Assembly: GCA_030679035.1 (NCBI GenBank)
Contig: JAUXTH010000142.1
Location: forward strand, 111,317-175,316
Reading direction: 5' to 3'
Source: Methylobacter sp.
Lineage (GTDB): Bacteria; Pseudomonadota; Gammaproteobacteria; Methylococcales; Methylomonadaceae
DNA: 64,000 bases
Position 1 is the stretch's first letter. Every line of letters starts with the position of its first letter. Of this stretch, positions 8,134-18,900 are shown piece by piece. Under the pieces are notes generated by a model that ran no database searches, had not been told where the DNA came from, and was given only the letters and a program-made list of their open reading frames with translations. The position numbers and the translations under genes are program-made.

Positions 8134-10710
8134 ATGCGTATGGACAAATTAACCAGCATGTTTCAAACGGCATTGGCTGATGCACAGAGCATGGCCTTGG
8201 GCAAAGACCATCAATTCATTGAGCCGACCCATGTGATGCTGGCCTTGCTGGATCAACATGGCGGCGGCATCAGGCCGCTGCTGACCCATATGGGCATCAA
8301 CACCCAGTTGTTGCGTACCGAGCTGGTTAGGGAATTGGATCGTCTGGCAACGGTTAGCGGCTCCGGCGGTGATGTGCAGATTTCCAATGAATTATCGCGA
8401 CTGCTGAATTTAACCGATAAACTGGCGCAAAAACGCAACGACAAATTCATCTCCAGCGAGCTGTTCTTATTGGCTATTTTTGAAGAAAAAAGCTTGCTTC
8501 AGGACATGCTTAAAAAAGCCGGGATCACTAAACAGACGGTCGAAAAAGCCATCGATGCAATGCGCGGCGGTCAGGCGGTGGATGATCCCAATGCCGAAGA
8601 GCAGCGTCAGGCCCTGAAAAAATACACCATTGATCTGACCGAACGCGCGGAACAAGGCAAGCTTGATCCTGTTATTGGACGGGATGATGAAATCCGCCGG
8701 ACGATCCAGGTTTTACAGCGCCGCACTAAAAACAATCCGGTGTTGATCGGCGAACCGGGTGTGGGCAAGACCGCGATTGTTGAAGGTCTGGCGCAACGCA
8801 TCGTCAATGGCGAAGTGCCTGAAGGCATCAAGGGCAAGCGGGTATTGGCTTTGGATATGGCGGCATTGATTGCCGGCGCCAAGTTTCGCGGCGAATTTGA
8901 AGAACGCCTGAAAGCGGTGTTAAACGATCTTGCCAAACAGGAAGGCCAGGTGATTCTGTTTATCGACGAGCTGCATACCATGGTCGGCGCGGGCAAGGCC
9001 GAAGGCGCAATGGATGCCGGCAACATGCTGAAACCGGCACTGGCGCGCGGCGAATTGCATTGCGTGGGTGCTACGACGCTGGATGAATACCGCAAATATG
9101 TCGAAAAAGATGCGGCCCTGGAGCGCCGCTTCCAAAAAGTGCTGGTTGATGAGCCGTCGGTTGAAGACACTATCGCCATCCTGCGCGGCCTGAAGGAAAA
9201 ATACGAGGTGCATCACGGCGTCGATATTACCGACCCGGCCATCATTGCGGCGGCGAACCTGTCCTATCGCTACATCTCCGACCGGCAGTTGCCGGACAAG
9301 GCTATCGACCTGATCGACGAGGCGGCCAGCCGTATCCGCATGGAAATCGATTCCAAGCCGGAGGAAATGGACAAGCTGTATCGGCGCTTGATCCAATTAA
9401 AAATCGAGCAGGTCGCGCTTAAAAAAGAATCCGATGCCGCGTCCAAAAAACGTCTGGAAATTCTGGAAGAGGAAATCGCCGATCTGGAAAAAGAATATTC
9501 CGATCTGGAAGAAATCTGGAAGGCGGAAAAAGCCTCGTTGCAGGGTTCGGCATCGATCAAGGAAAAACTGGAACACGCCAAAACCGAGCTGGAAGCGGCC
9601 AGCCGCGCCGGTGATCTGGCGAAGATGTCCGAGTTACAGTACGGTATTATTCCCGCACTGGAAAAGCAGCTGCATTCGGACGCACCAGCTGAAGAACATA
9701 AAATGACCTTGTTACGCAACAAAGTCACCGAAGAAGAAATCGCCGAGGTGGTGTCAAAATGGACCGGCATTCCGGTGTCGAAAATGATGGAGGGCGAGCG
9801 CGACAAGCTGTTGCACATGGAAGAGCAACTCAGCAAGCGGGTGATCGGTCAGGAAGAAGCGCTGAAAGCAGTCAGCAATGCGATCCGCCGTTCCAGGGCC
9901 GGGCTATCCGACCCCAACCGTCCGAATGGTTCGTTCCTGTTTCTAGGGCCGACCGGCGTCGGTAAAACCGAGCTGTGCAAGGCGCTGGCCGAGTTTATGT
10001 TCGATACGCCCGATGCGATGGTGCGCATCGATATGTCCGAGTTTATGGAAAAGCATTCGGTCGCGCGGCTGATCGGTGCGCCTCCGGGCTATGTCGGTTA
10101 TGAAGAAGGCGGCTATCTGACCGAACTGGTCCGGCGCAAACCGTATTCGGTCATTTTGCTGGATGAAATTGAAAAAGCCCATCCCGATGTGTTCAACATC
10201 CTGTTGCAAGTGTTGGATGACGGTCGCTTGACCGACGGGCAGGGCCGGACGGTCGATTTCAGGAACACCATCATCGTGATGACCTCCAACCTGGGCTCGG
10301 ATATTATTCAATCGCTGTCGGGCGAAGCGCTTTATTCGGTGATGAAAACGTCGGTCATGGAAATTGTCAGCACCAAGTTCCGCCCCGAATTCATCAACCG
10401 GATTGATGAAGCGGTGGTGTTTCATTCCTTGGGTCGCGGGCAAATTCGGGCTATTTCCGGCATTCAAATCGACTACTTGCGCAAACGTTTGCTGGATCGC
10501 GAAATCGGCTTTGAAATTTCAGAAGAGGCACTGGATTTGTTAGGCGAGGCGGGCTTTGATCCGGTTTACGGCGCAAGGCCGATGAAACGTGCCATCCAGC
10601 AACAGCTTGAAAACCCGCTGGCTCAGAAGATACTGGCCGGGGACTTTGTCGCCGGGGACACCATCAAGGTTGATGTTGACCATGAAACGTTGCGGTTTTT
10701 GAAGGGGTAA
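8134..10710 (+). CDS. clpB: ATP-dependent disaggregase ClpB
   Basis: This 858-residue Hsp100 chaperone threads aggregated proteins through a hexameric pore and works with DnaK. Domains are in order: the N domain (1-145), the first AAA+ with Walker A GEPGVGKT (206-213) and ILFIDELHT, the long middle coiled coil (about 400-520) that contacts DnaK, and the second AAA+ with GPTGVGKT (605-612) and [12 protein letters not shown]. Numbering coincides with E. coli ClpB. The ATG at 8134 follows GAGG by eight bases and lies just behind a heat-shock promoter. It is single-gene, with a repeat-rich gap behind it. Confidence 0.97.
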   Translation: MRMDKLTSMFQTALADAQSMALGKDHQFIEPTHVMLALLDQHGGGIRPLLTHMGINTQLLRTELVRELDRLATVSGSGGDVQISNELSRLLNLTDKLAQKRNDKFISSELFLLAIFEEKSLLQDMLKKAGITKQTVEKAIDAMRGGQAVDDPNAEEQRQALKKYTIDLTERAEQGKLDPVIGRDDEIRRTIQVLQRRTKNNPVLIGEPGVGKTAIVEGLAQRIVNGEVPEGIKGKRVLALDMAALIAGAKFRGEFEERLKAVLNDLAKQEGQVILFIDELHTMVGAGKAEGAMDAGNMLKPALARGELHCVGATTLDEYRKYVEKDAALERRFQKVLVDEPSVEDTIAILRGLKEKYEVHHGVDITDPAIIAAANLSYRYISDRQLPDKAIDLIDEAASRIRMEIDSKPEEMDKLYRRLIQLKIEQVALKKESDAASKKRLEILEEEIADLEKEYSDLEEIWKAEKASLQGSASIKEKLEHAKTELEAASRAGDLAKMSELQYGIIPALEKQLHSDAPAEEHKMTLLRNKVTEEEIAEVVSKWTGIPVSKMMEGERDKLLHMEEQLSKRVIGQEEALKAVSNAIRRSRAGLSDPNRPNGSFLFLGPTGVGKTELCKALAEFMFDTPDAMVRIDMSEFMEKHSVARLIGAPPGYVGYEEGGYLTELVRRKPYSVILLDEIEKAHPDVFNILLQVLDDGRLTDGQGRTVDFRNTIIVMTSNLGSDIIQSLSGEALYSVMKTSVMEIVSTKFRPEFINRIDEAVVFHSLGRGQIRAISGIQIDYLRKRLLDREIGFEISEEALDLLGEAGFDPVYGARPMKRAIQQQLENPLAQKILAGDFVAGDTIKVDVDHETLRFLKG

Positions 10711-10728
10711 AGCTCAAAACCGCAAATT

Positions 10729-10910
10729 GTCCACGAAAGACACGAAAGGAAAAAATTAAGCGCATTGACAACGTAGGAGCGGGCCATGCCCGCGACATTT
10801 TGGCAGCAGTACAGAGTTTTAGCGGCTTCATCGCGGGCATGGCCCGCTCCTACAGCGCTTAATTTAATAGCTTGGACTTTTTTCGTGTCTTTTGTGCTTT
10901 TCGTGGACGA
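10729..10910. repeat. Nested inverted repeats after clpB (family C inside an outer repeat)
   Basis: Three shells of symmetry share one centre. The innermost has perfect 23-bp arms (10773-10795 and 10831-10853) starting GTAGGAGCGGGCCATGCC. Around it lie TTAAGCGC/GCGCTTAA arms (10756-10763, 10855-10862). Outermost are imperfect arms built on CCACGAAAGACACGAAA and its complement. It fills the gap between convergent clpB and pmbA and could fold into a long hairpin in either transcript. Confidence 0.75.
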
Positions 10911-10916
10911 AGCAAA

Positions 10917-12248
10917 TTATTCCCCGGCAATCGACATCCGCTCGACCAGTATCGAACCGGTGCGGATATTGCCGCGATAATCGACATCATTGCCCACCGC
11001 AACGATGTTTTTAAGCATGTCTTTCAGGTTACCGGCGATGGTGATTTCTTCAACCGGGTATTGGATCTCGCCGTTTTCCACCCAGAACCCTGCGGCACCG
11101 CGTGAATAATCGCCGGTCACCATATTGACCCCCTGCCCCATCAGCTCGGTGACCAGCAAGCCGGTGCCCAATTCTTTTAACAAGCCCTGATAATCCAGCT
11201 TGCCCGGATCAATGGTTAAGTTATGCACGCCACCGGCATTGCCGGTGCTGTGCAGTCCCAGCTTGCGGGCGGAATAGGTGCTCAACACATAGCCGCGCAA
11301 AATACCGTCGCTGACGATATCGCGGGTTTGGGTGGCGACGCCTTCGCCGTCATAAGCGCTGCTGCCCAAAGCGCCTTTTAAAAGGGGCAGCTCGTGGATG
11401 CGGACGAATTCGGGGAAAACCTGGGTATCCAATGCATCCAGCAAAAATGACGACTTGCGGTATAGATTGCCGCCGCTGATTGCACCGATAAACGACCCCA
11501 GCAAACCGGAAGCCACTTCCGCGCAATACAGCACCGGACACTGCCGCGTGCTTAAGCTGCGACCCTCCAGGCGGCGAAGTGTGCGCTCGGCCGCTTTGTT
11601 GCCCACGTCGGCTGCCGATTCCAAATCGCGCGCGTTTCTTGCCACGGTGTACCAGTAATCGCGCTGCATGCTGTCGCCGCGCTGCGCCAATACCGAACAG
11701 CTCAAGGAATGACGGGTTGAGGCGTAACCCTGAAGGAAACCCAGCGAATTGCCCATCACCCGAATGCCTTGGTGAGTGTCGACCGAAGCGCCTTCGGAAT
11801 TGCTGATTTCGGCATGATAAGAGCGCGCTGCATCTTCGCATTCAATGGCCAGCGCAATAGAACCATCAACGCCAATATCCCACGGGTGGTTAAGGTCAAG
11901 ATCGGGGAATTCGGTAGCCAGCAGCTCCGGTTCCGGCAGCCCTGAAAACTCGTCTTCACTGGTGTAACGGGCAATACTGCATGCCGCACTGACCGTTTCC
12001 TTGATCGAAGCGGGCGACAAATCCGTGGTGCTGGCAGAGCCTTTGCGCTTGCCAAAATAAACGGTCACGCCCAGCCCCTGATCGCAATGATGTTCGATGG
12101 TTTCGACATCGCCCAGACGCACCGATACGGACAAGCCGTTTTCCTGGCTCAAGCCCGCTTCTGCGGCACTGGCGCCCTGCTTTGCGGCTTCGTCCAAGAT
12201 GCTCTGAACGGTGTTTTTTAAGCTGTTGATTTGTTCGTGATTTTGCAC
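10917..12248 (-). CDS. pmbA: TldE/PmbA subunit of the TldD-TldE metalloprotease
   Basis: This 443-residue member of the TldD/PmbA family lacks the HExxxH metal site seen in its partner TldD, as expected for TldE. With TldD it forms a heterodimer that degrades unfolded peptides; in E. coli it matures microcin B17 and processes the CcdA antitoxin. The C-terminal region with VNMVTGDYSRGAAGFWVENG is characteristic. It starts with GTG, 20 bases after a DUF2283 gene. tldD is on the same strand upstream, separated by the DUF2283 gene and a broken gene, so all may form one transcript. Confidence 0.93.
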   Translation of the reverse strand: MQNHEQINSLKNTVQSILDEAAKQGASAAEAGLSQENGLSVSVRLGDVETIEHHCDQGLGVTVYFGKRKGSASTTDLSPASIKETVSAACSIARYTSEDEFSGLPEPELLATEFPDLDLNHPWDIGVDGSIALAIECEDAARSYHAEISNSEGASVDTHQGIRVMGNSLGFLQGYASTRHSLSCSVLAQRGDSMQRDYWYTVARNARDLESAADVGNKAAERTLRRLEGRSLSTRQCPVLYCAEVASGLLGSFIGAISGGNLYRKSSFLLDALDTQVFPEFVRIHELPLLKGALGSSAYDGEGVATQTRDIVSDGILRGYVLSTYSARKLGLHSTGNAGGVHNLTIDPGKLDYQGLLKELGTGLLVTELMGQGVNMVTGDYSRGAAGFWVENGEIQYPVEEITIAGNLKDMLKNIVAVGNDVDYRGNIRTGSILVERMSIAGE

Positions 12249-12268
12249 TGTGTTCTCTTAATTTGCTT

Positions 12269-12475
12269 TTATGCGACTTGACGATTTATCTGCTGGAATG
12301 AAACTTCGTTAATATTTGCTTGCGACATTGCATGCTCAATGGTCATTCCAATCAAATTTCCATCTTTGTCCAAGTCCAGATAAATATTTTCATTGATTTC
12401 TTTAGTCTCGAAAACAGGATGTTCTGAGAACTCCAGCAATGCTGTATCGGTATCTTCAAAATACTTAATTTTCAT
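12269..12475 (-). CDS. DUF2283 family small protein
   Basis: This 68-residue protein starts MKIKYFEDTDTALLEF and continues with the DUF2283 core IYLDLDKDGNLIGMTIEHA. AGGTGG lies just before the ATG at 12475; upstream in-frame codons overlap the preceding gene and lack a site. It overlaps the last codons of the frameshifted gene at 12465-12714, the usual pairing of DUF2283 with a small toxin-like partner. It sits between tldD and pmbA, an unusual place for an accessory gene. Confidence 0.8.
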   Translation of the reverse strand: MKIKYFEDTDTALLEFSEHPVFETKEINENIYLDLDKDGNLIGMTIEHAMSQANINEVSFQQINRQVA

Positions 12476-12714
12476 TGTCCACCTCTTTAAATCCTCTATC
12501 GAAGAAAGCATTATGTACCGTCTCTTCATCTTCCAGCAAAATAACCCTTAGATATTTTCCCTCTTCCTGAATAAATCCCCATTTTTTTAAAACGTCCATC
12601 TACTTGTCTTTGGGTTTTAATCGGGTAGGCAACAACATTCTCAATCCATTCAATTTTTATGGGCGACCTATCCACCCTGTTCCTGGTGCAAAGAAAATAC
12701 TGAGTGAATTTCAC
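12465..12714 (-). pseudogene. Frameshifted DUF4258-like small protein gene
   Basis: Starting at a GTG at 12714, directly after the tldD stop, the first frame reads KFTQYFLCTRNRVDRS... as far as RFKK and then runs into an early stop at 12526. Dropping one base from a run of seven T on the plus strand (12582-12588) restores a frame reading KKWGFIQEEGKYLRVILLED and ending FFDRGFKEVDNEN at 12465. The joined 80-odd residues look like the toxin-like partner (DUF4258-type) that commonly precedes DUF2283. It is either a true frameshift, a phase-variable or slippage site, or a sequencing error in the homopolymer. Confidence 0.7.
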
Positions 12715-14166
12715 CTAAACGCTGGTTCCGCCAACCGTCAATCCGTCAATTTTCAACGTAGGCTGCCCGACGCCGACCGGCACGCTTTGCCCGTCCTTGC
12801 CGCAGGTGCCGACGCCGCTGTCCAGCGCCAAGTCGGTACCGACCATCGACACTTTGGTTAGTACATCTGGGCCGTTACCGATCAGTGTCGCGCCTTTAAC
12901 GGCACGGGTTATTTTGCCGTTTTCAATCAAATAGGCTTCGCTGGCGGAAAAGACGAATTTGCCCGAGGTAATATCGACCTGCCCGCCGCCAAAGTTTTTG
13001 GCATACAAACCATTTTTTACCGATTTTATGATTTCTTCAGGATCATGCTGCCCCGGCAGCATGTAAGTATTAGTCATACGCGGCATCGGCAGATGGGCGT
13101 AGGATTCGCGCCGACCGTTGCCGGTAGGCTTGACGCCCATTAACCGGGCATTGAGATTGTCCTGCATGTAACCTTTGAGTATGCCGTTTTCGATCAATAC
13201 AGTTTTTTCTGTCGGCGTACCTTCATCATCAATGCTTAACGAGCCGCGCCGTCCCGGCAAGGTGCCGTCATCAACTACGGTGCATAAATCCGATGCGACC
13301 CGCTCGCCGACGCGGCCGCTGAATGCCGAGGTGCCTTTGCGGTTAAAGTCGCCTTCAAGGCCGTGACCGATGGCTTCATGCAGCAAGATGCCCGGCCAGC
13401 CTGAGCCCAGCACCACCGTCATATTACCGGCAGGTGCCTCGACGGCTTCCAGGTTGACCAACGCTTGCCTGACGGCTTCGCGGCCGTATCCCAACGCGGT
13501 ATCCTGATCTAAAAAATAGCTGTAATCGCTACGCCCGCCACCGCCCATGCTGCCCTGTTCGCGCTGGCCGTTTTGCTCGACGATGACCGTTACATTCATC
13601 CGCACCAAAGGTCGCACATCGGCAACCAAAGAACCGTCTTGTCGCGCCACTAAAATATGTTCATGAACACCGACCAGGCTGACGATGACTTCTTCAATCC
13701 GGTTGTCCAGTTTGCGGGTTTCGCTGTCCACCCGGCGCAATAAATCGATTTTCTGCTGATCTTCCAGCGATTTTAACGGATTTTGCGTCGCGTAATACTT
13801 CGGCCAATCGGCGGATTTTGTGGTGATCTTGCAATGCAAGGGGTCTGCATCCTGCCCTTGCCGGACGATGGCTTTAACATTATTAGCCGCTTCCAGCAGC
13901 ACCGGCAGTTCAATCCGGTCACTGTAGGCAAAGCCGGTTTTTTCGCCGAATACCGCACGCACTCCGGCACCCTGCTCGATACTATGGCTGCCTTCTTTAA
14001 TGATGCCGCCTTCCATGACCCAAGATTCGAAATGGCTGGATTGAAAATAAATATCCGCCGCATCAACCGGCGAACTGAGCAACCGGCCCATAATCTTTTC
14101 AATATCGCTATCCTGTATACCGGCAGGTATTAGGATTGCTTGTCTTGCAAGGTTTAAAATTTCCAT
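12715..14166 (-). CDS. tldD: TldD metalloprotease catalytic subunit
   Basis: This 483-residue protein has the zinc motif HEAIGH inside [20 protein letters not shown]. It is the active half of the TldD-TldE protease, which admits unfolded peptides into a closed chamber. An in-frame TTG directly precedes the ATG at 14166, and the ATG is chosen. Its stop codon abuts the GTG of the broken small gene, and pmbA lies 467 bases farther along the same strand. Length and motif order are normal for the family. Confidence 0.95.
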   Translation of the reverse strand: MEILNLARQAILIPAGIQDSDIEKIMGRLLSSPVDAADIYFQSSHFESWVMEGGIIKEGSHSIEQGAGVRAVFGEKTGFAYSDRIELPVLLEAANNVKAIVRQGQDADPLHCKITTKSADWPKYYATQNPLKSLEDQQKIDLLRRVDSETRKLDNRIEEVIVSLVGVHEHILVARQDGSLVADVRPLVRMNVTVIVEQNGQREQGSMGGGGRSDYSYFLDQDTALGYGREAVRQALVNLEAVEAPAGNMTVVLGSGWPGILLHEAIGHGLEGDFNRKGTSAFSGRVGERVASDLCTVVDDGTLPGRRGSLSIDDEGTPTEKTVLIENGILKGYMQDNLNARLMGVKPTGNGRRESYAHLPMPRMTNTYMLPGQHDPEEIIKSVKNGLYAKNFGGGQVDITSGKFVFSASEAYLIENGKITRAVKGATLIGNGPDVLTKVSMVGTDLALDSGVGTCGKDGQSVPVGVGQPTLKIDGLTVGGTSV

Positions 14167-14271
14167 CAATTAATCAAAAATAAAGGTTTGGGGTAAAGAG
14201 TACCGGGCTAAAGGCTAAAGAAGTAGAATGATATATTTCGCCTTTCATCTTAGTAACTACTCAGCGTGATT

Positions 14272-14432
14272 AATAGAACGCGGATGACGCAGATTGAACA
14301 GATTTACGCGGATTTTTAAATCAGTGTTTATCAGTTTAATCCGTGCACGGGTGTCCCAGTTCAAATATAAGCTAACTAACCACTAAAAAATCTTATTAAA
14401 TCATAAGCAATCTGCGTCATCCGCGTTCTATT
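14272..14432. repeat. Inverted repeat, family D, copy 1
   Basis: Perfect 25-bp arms (14272-14296 and 14408-14432) beginning AATAGAACGCGGATGACGC enclose 111 bases with no gene. ACTACTCAGC and its complement lie just outside, extending the symmetry. It occupies the gap between bamC and tldD. A shorter relative is at 15888-15985. Confidence 0.75.
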
Positions 14433-14448
14433 CTTTGTTGCTGAGTAG

Positions 14449-15033
14449 TCACTCTTCTTCCAGCTTATCGCGCAACGTTTTAAACAGCAACTGCAACAGG
14501 TCTTCCGCGCCTTCGGCAGAAGGGCGCGGCGTACCGTCCTGAGCCGCGCTGCTTTGTTCGCTCGCATTGGCGATTGTCGCGGTCACCGTTGTTTCTTCGC
14601 CGTCGTCCTTGACGGTCAGCAGATAAATAGTGGGGTCGTCGCTTAAAAACGCAGTCGCTTTTGCAAAAAAGCCGGTTCTATCTGCTGTATCCTGAGTCAC
14701 GTAATACAGGCCTTTATCGCGCTCATGATCGGTTACTTTGATGCCGCTTTGCTTCAATGCCCGAGCCAAGGTGTTCCAGGCGTCGCCAAAAGGCTGCTTG
14801 ATCGTCAGTTGCGTTGGTGAATTCTGGTAAACGGCCGAGCCTAACCCTGTTCTATCTTTTTTCTTCGGAATCGAGCTGGTGTCGACAACACGCTGCTCTT
14901 TGGTCGGACTGCTGTTAGCCACCGTTGGCGGGCGCTCAAGACTTTCGGTGTCGCGGTATCGACTTTCCTCCTGGGCGGTTGAGCAGGAAGCCAGAAATCC
15001 AATCAGCAATAAACTTTTAACTATTACGCGCAT
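14449..15033 (-). CDS. bamC: Outer membrane assembly lipoprotein BamC (NlpB)
   Basis: This 194-residue lipoprotein has a short signal ending in LASC (Cys17) and an unstructured Ser/Thr/Pro-rich linker of about 60 residues, as in BamC. It then has one folded domain (TQLTIKQPFGDAWNTLARALKQSGIKVTDHERDKGLYYV). E. coli BamC has two such domains and about 340 residues, so this is a short form. BamC binds BamD in the beta-barrel assembly machine. dapA, the usual neighbour, is absent; the gene follows a nitrilase-family gene by seven bases. Confidence 0.8.
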   Translation of the reverse strand: MRVIVKSLLLIGFLASCSTAQEESRYRDTESLERPPTVANSSPTKEQRVVDTSSIPKKKDRTGLGSAVYQNSPTQLTIKQPFGDAWNTLARALKQSGIKVTDHERDKGLYYVTQDTADRTGFFAKATAFLSDDPTIYLLTVKDDGEETTVTATIANASEQSSAAQDGTPRPSAEGAEDLLQLLFKTLRDKLEEE

Positions 15034-15040
15034 AGCTTTC

Positions 15041-15844
15041 TCAAAAAAAACGACGATGGTTCAAAGCAGGGAATGCGCCTCGCACTTTTTCCAGACGCTC
15101 CATATCTATTTCAGCGGAGACAAAGCCGCCGCCCGTTTTGTAGCAATCCAACACCACGCCCCACGGATCGATAACCATGCTATGCCCGAAAGTTTTACGG
15201 CCATTAAGATGAAAGCCGCCCTGATTCGGCGCAATCACATAACACAGGTTTTCCACGGCACGCGCACGCAGCAGCAGTTCCCAGTGCGCGGCTCCCGTTT
15301 CCGCAGTGAATGCCGACGGAATGACCAGTATATCCATGCCCATCTTGCGGAAAAACTCGGGAAAGCGCAGATCGTAACAAACCGCGACGCCCAGTCTGCC
15401 AAAAGGCGTGTCAATCACCAGCATCTCAGCACCCGGTTCAATAGAGTCGGATTCCCGGTAAACGTCGTTGCTGCCTGGAACGTTGACATCAAACAAATGC
15501 ACTTTATCGTAGCGTGCAACCCGTTCGCCCTGGTCGTTATAGATAAGGCATGCCGCCCGCACTTTATTGCTGTCGTCACCCGCTATCGGAATGGTGCCGC
15601 CAACCACCCAGACCCCATATTTTTTAGCAACCGATGACAAAAAGCTCTGAATAGGCCCTGAGCCATCGACTTCTTTTGCTTTGATTTTGTCCAGTTCATG
15701 ATCGCCCATCAGAGCAAAGTTCTCCGGCAACGCCACCAGTTTTGCGCCCGCTTTGACCGCTTCCGCAATCAGCTTTTCGGCTTCCAGCAAATTGGCGCTG
15801 ACATTGGGACTCGATGCCATTTGTATGGCCGCACATCTACTCAT
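15041..15844 (-). CDS. Nitrilase-superfamily amidohydrolase (Nit/deaminated glutathione amidase type)
   Basis: This 267-residue carbon-nitrogen hydrolase has the catalytic triad visible: Glu in LVALPENFALMG, Lys in RYDKVHLFDVNVPG and Cys in GVAVCYDLRFPEFFR. The sequence is closest in style to the Nit1/NitB group that repairs deaminated glutathione. Bacterial homologues usually sit beside yhdP (upstream here, 15981-19940) and tldD, exactly as in this window, so the gene order is the conserved yhdP-nit-tldD layout with bamC inserted. Substrate remains inferred. Confidence 0.88.
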   Translation of the reverse strand: MSRCAAIQMASSPNVSANLLEAEKLIAEAVKAGAKLVALPENFALMGDHELDKIKAKEVDGSGPIQSFLSSVAKKYGVWVVGGTIPIAGDDSNKVRAACLIYNDQGERVARYDKVHLFDVNVPGSNDVYRESDSIEPGAEMLVIDTPFGRLGVAVCYDLRFPEFFRKMGMDILVIPSAFTAETGAAHWELLLRARAVENLCYVIAPNQGGFHLNGRKTFGHSMVIDPWGVVLDCYKTGGGFVSAEIDMERLEKVRGAFPALNHRRFF

Positions 15845-15887
15845 GTTGTTCTCTCTATTAATTTGTAACTACTTAGCCATCAAATAT

Positions 15888-15985
15888 AATAGAACGCGGA
15901 TGACGCAGATAAATATGATGATCGCTGAGTGTGTTCGATAAAAATCTTATTTAATCTTAATCATCAGCGTCATCCGCGTTCTATT
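15888..15985. repeat. Inverted repeat, family D, copy 2
   Basis: Perfect 19-bp arms (15888-15906 and 15967-15985) share their sequence with the ends of the element at 14272-14432, but the 60-base centre differs. The right arm overlaps the end of yhdP: the TAG stop of that gene (15983-15981) is part of the repeat. Confidence 0.75.
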
Positions 15986-18900
15986 TTTCTAACTGCTGCG
16001 TAGCTTCTTCTTGTTTTAGCCATGGAAAGCTAGTAATGCCATCCCAGGTTTTTTGTAACAATCCATCATTTTTATGCATCGGAATGATTTGGGCATTTCC
16101 CCAGGCTCCTTTTACCAGATACTGGGAACCGAAGAAAAATCCCTCCTGATTCTTACCCGTCAAAGACCGTCCAACCAAGGCCGCTACTTTACCCATAATT
16201 GTACCAGCAATAGGCACGGCGTCGGCACTTTTAGGCGTGACATCGACAATGTGATCAACAGTTTGATTGACAAGATCAGTATCCCCGCTGATGGCAATTT
16301 TTGCAGGAACGGCATCGACGACCAAATCATGAGTCGATGCGATTCCGCCTGCCAAATTAAAATGCCCGTTGATGCTGTTAAACGTCAATCCTTCCTGATA
16401 AATATCGCTAAAATCCAGCTGCGCCCGCTTTATCCACTGGGCCACCGCCAGCATGCCCAATATCCTGCCGAATCCGGGCTCTATGCTTAGAATACGCCCG
16501 TTTTTAAAATCAACATCCACCTTGCCTTTCAATCCCGCCAGCGAGAACTGGTACGGAGCCCCGCTCCATACAACGCTGAAATCAGCAGCTGCTTCGGTTT
16601 CGCTCAAATCCTTGGTAATGCCGAGTTGGGCCAACAGCGGCCCGGCACTGGGTACATCCAGGTGGCCTTCAGCATGCGTGACTGATCCCCCGCCGCTTGC
16701 TTTCCAGTCGCCCGACAAGACCAGTTTTTGGTTTTCCCCGGCCAGTTCTACATTCTTAAAACCCATGCCGCCCGGTATGCGCTCGGTTTTCAATGATAAC
16801 CGGCCCAAATCAACCGCCTGCCACAGCGTTTTTTGGCTGGTGACGGTCAGCAACGGCATAAGCTCCGGCGATAAGGTCTGCGGGGCCGAAGCCTCTTTCA
16901 CCCCTGCCTGCTTTAATGCCGAAAGATCCAGTAACGCCATGTCCAGACTGATTCTGTCAGTGCTTGTCATGCCGGGCTGTCCCTGCCCGTCACCCTTCGG
17001 GCGCTGCGCGTGCAAATCAGCTCCCGGCGGATTGGTGAAATCGGCAGGAATCTGGATTTTTCCCTTAGCGATCGGGCTGTCTATCACCCCGGCCCAATTG
17101 TTGCCTGTATGCTTCAAGGCCAGATCGAAAACGCCTACATCGGTATTCTTCCACAAAGCATGATTGCTATGAATCTTCAGCTCCCTAACCCCATCTCCCG
17201 CTCCCTGAGCCGCAGCCAACCCCAACCAGTCTTGCAGCGCCAGACGGTCGCGGTTGATTTCCAACTTTAATCCTGCGTCCTGGCTCTGAGCGACCTCACC
17301 GGCCCCCATCAGTACATGCCCCGAATATATGGTCTTTTGTGTAGTATCCAACAAAATCGCCGCTTTCAGTTTATTGTCGTAATTTAACAGCACCGGCAAT
17401 AACAGTTTATCGTCCAGACTGAACGTCAGCGACAACGGCACGCTTTGCTCTTTTGTTTTGGCCAAGGACTCCGGCAAATCCAGCGATACGCCGGATAGCA
17501 TCGACTCAACAACCAGCGTTGGGTCTACGTTCCCATAAGGCAACTCCAGCTTTAACTGATAGTCAGTCGCTCCTTTGGCGATTTCCCACCAAGGCAGGTC
17601 AAATTGCGCCTTTAGGTCGCCAACCCCGGCGCGACCTGCCACATTGACGGTGGTTTGGCTTTCCGAACTTTTAATGCCGATTTGTATCGGATGGCCCAAA
17701 GCGGAGGCATGAATGATGTTGCTATAAACGCCCTGCTCATTGAACTTGAGTTCGCCGTTGATTTTGCTGACCGGCAGAGCCAGCGATTTGACCGTCAGCC
17801 TGGCATCTTTCAATTGCGCCGTTCCATCGACCTTGGTGGGCGCACCATCGGTTAAAGGAATTTTAAGATCCAGCGCTATCTGGGTATTGCCTTGCGGGGT
17901 GATGGCTTCCAGCACCGAATCCACCCGCGAACTGAGCGGCGTATGCTGCATGAAAGCCAAAACCTGATCGATCCCCGCTTCGCCCTCGCCCTGAATCAGC
18001 AATTGTTTGCTGGTATTCAGCGAAGGAATGGTGACTTCGGCTTGTTTAATGATCACGTTATCTGATTGCCCTTGCAGGACATTCACCTTCAGGCCGCCCT
18101 GGTTAAACATGACCTCGGCATTCATACCGGTTATATCGGGCCATTCGGGATCGTATGACAGATCGAACTGTTCACCGGTAAATACCGCTTCAAAAACGCC
18201 CGGCGCATCGGTAAACGGGAAATCGCCCAGATTACCGTAGACCAGCAAGCCGCCGTTGGTCATGCGTCCGCTGACAAAGGCACGGTCCAGCCAGGCGACG
18301 ACTTCTTCATCCATAATACCCACCGGCAAATAATGCTTAACCTCGCTTGCGTCTTCACCGGCAAATACGCTTTGCAGATCCATAAACACAGGCTTGCCTG
18401 TTTCGGGAATATCGATATGAAACTTGGTTGTGCTCTGGAAGCTCAAGGAATCCAGTTCAATCGACTGACTGGACACAGACCAAGCATGTTCAGCAGCTTG
18501 CTGCCAAGCTAATGTCCCTTGAAGCCGCTTGATTGGCAAGGGTTCACGGAACAGATCCGGCCCGGTCAGCCAGGCATCTTCAGTCGCAAGGGTAATGGTG
18601 CCCTGCTTTTCGCTGCCCTTTATTCGGCCGGTCAGATTCTCTATGCCGGGAACCGACAGCAACGAAGCGACACCGATGTTGGCAAACCTGCCGTTTAGCG
18701 CAACCGCTTTTGCATCCAGGTCGGCGAACAAGGAGAAATTCTCCAGCGTTCCTTTTAGCTGAGCCTGCGTCAGCAGCTTGGCCTGCTCATCCGGCAAGGG
18801 GGCGAAAAACTGCGCCAGCCCGGATGCTTCCTGCAAGTCCAGTCGCTCAATAAACAGCGCTATTTTAGGCAATGCATTATCATCCATACGCTGACCGGAA

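Noticed and set aside
14376..14567. 63-codon minus-strand frame overlapping bamC
   Set aside because: Out of frame with the clear BamC protein and partly inside the family D repeat.
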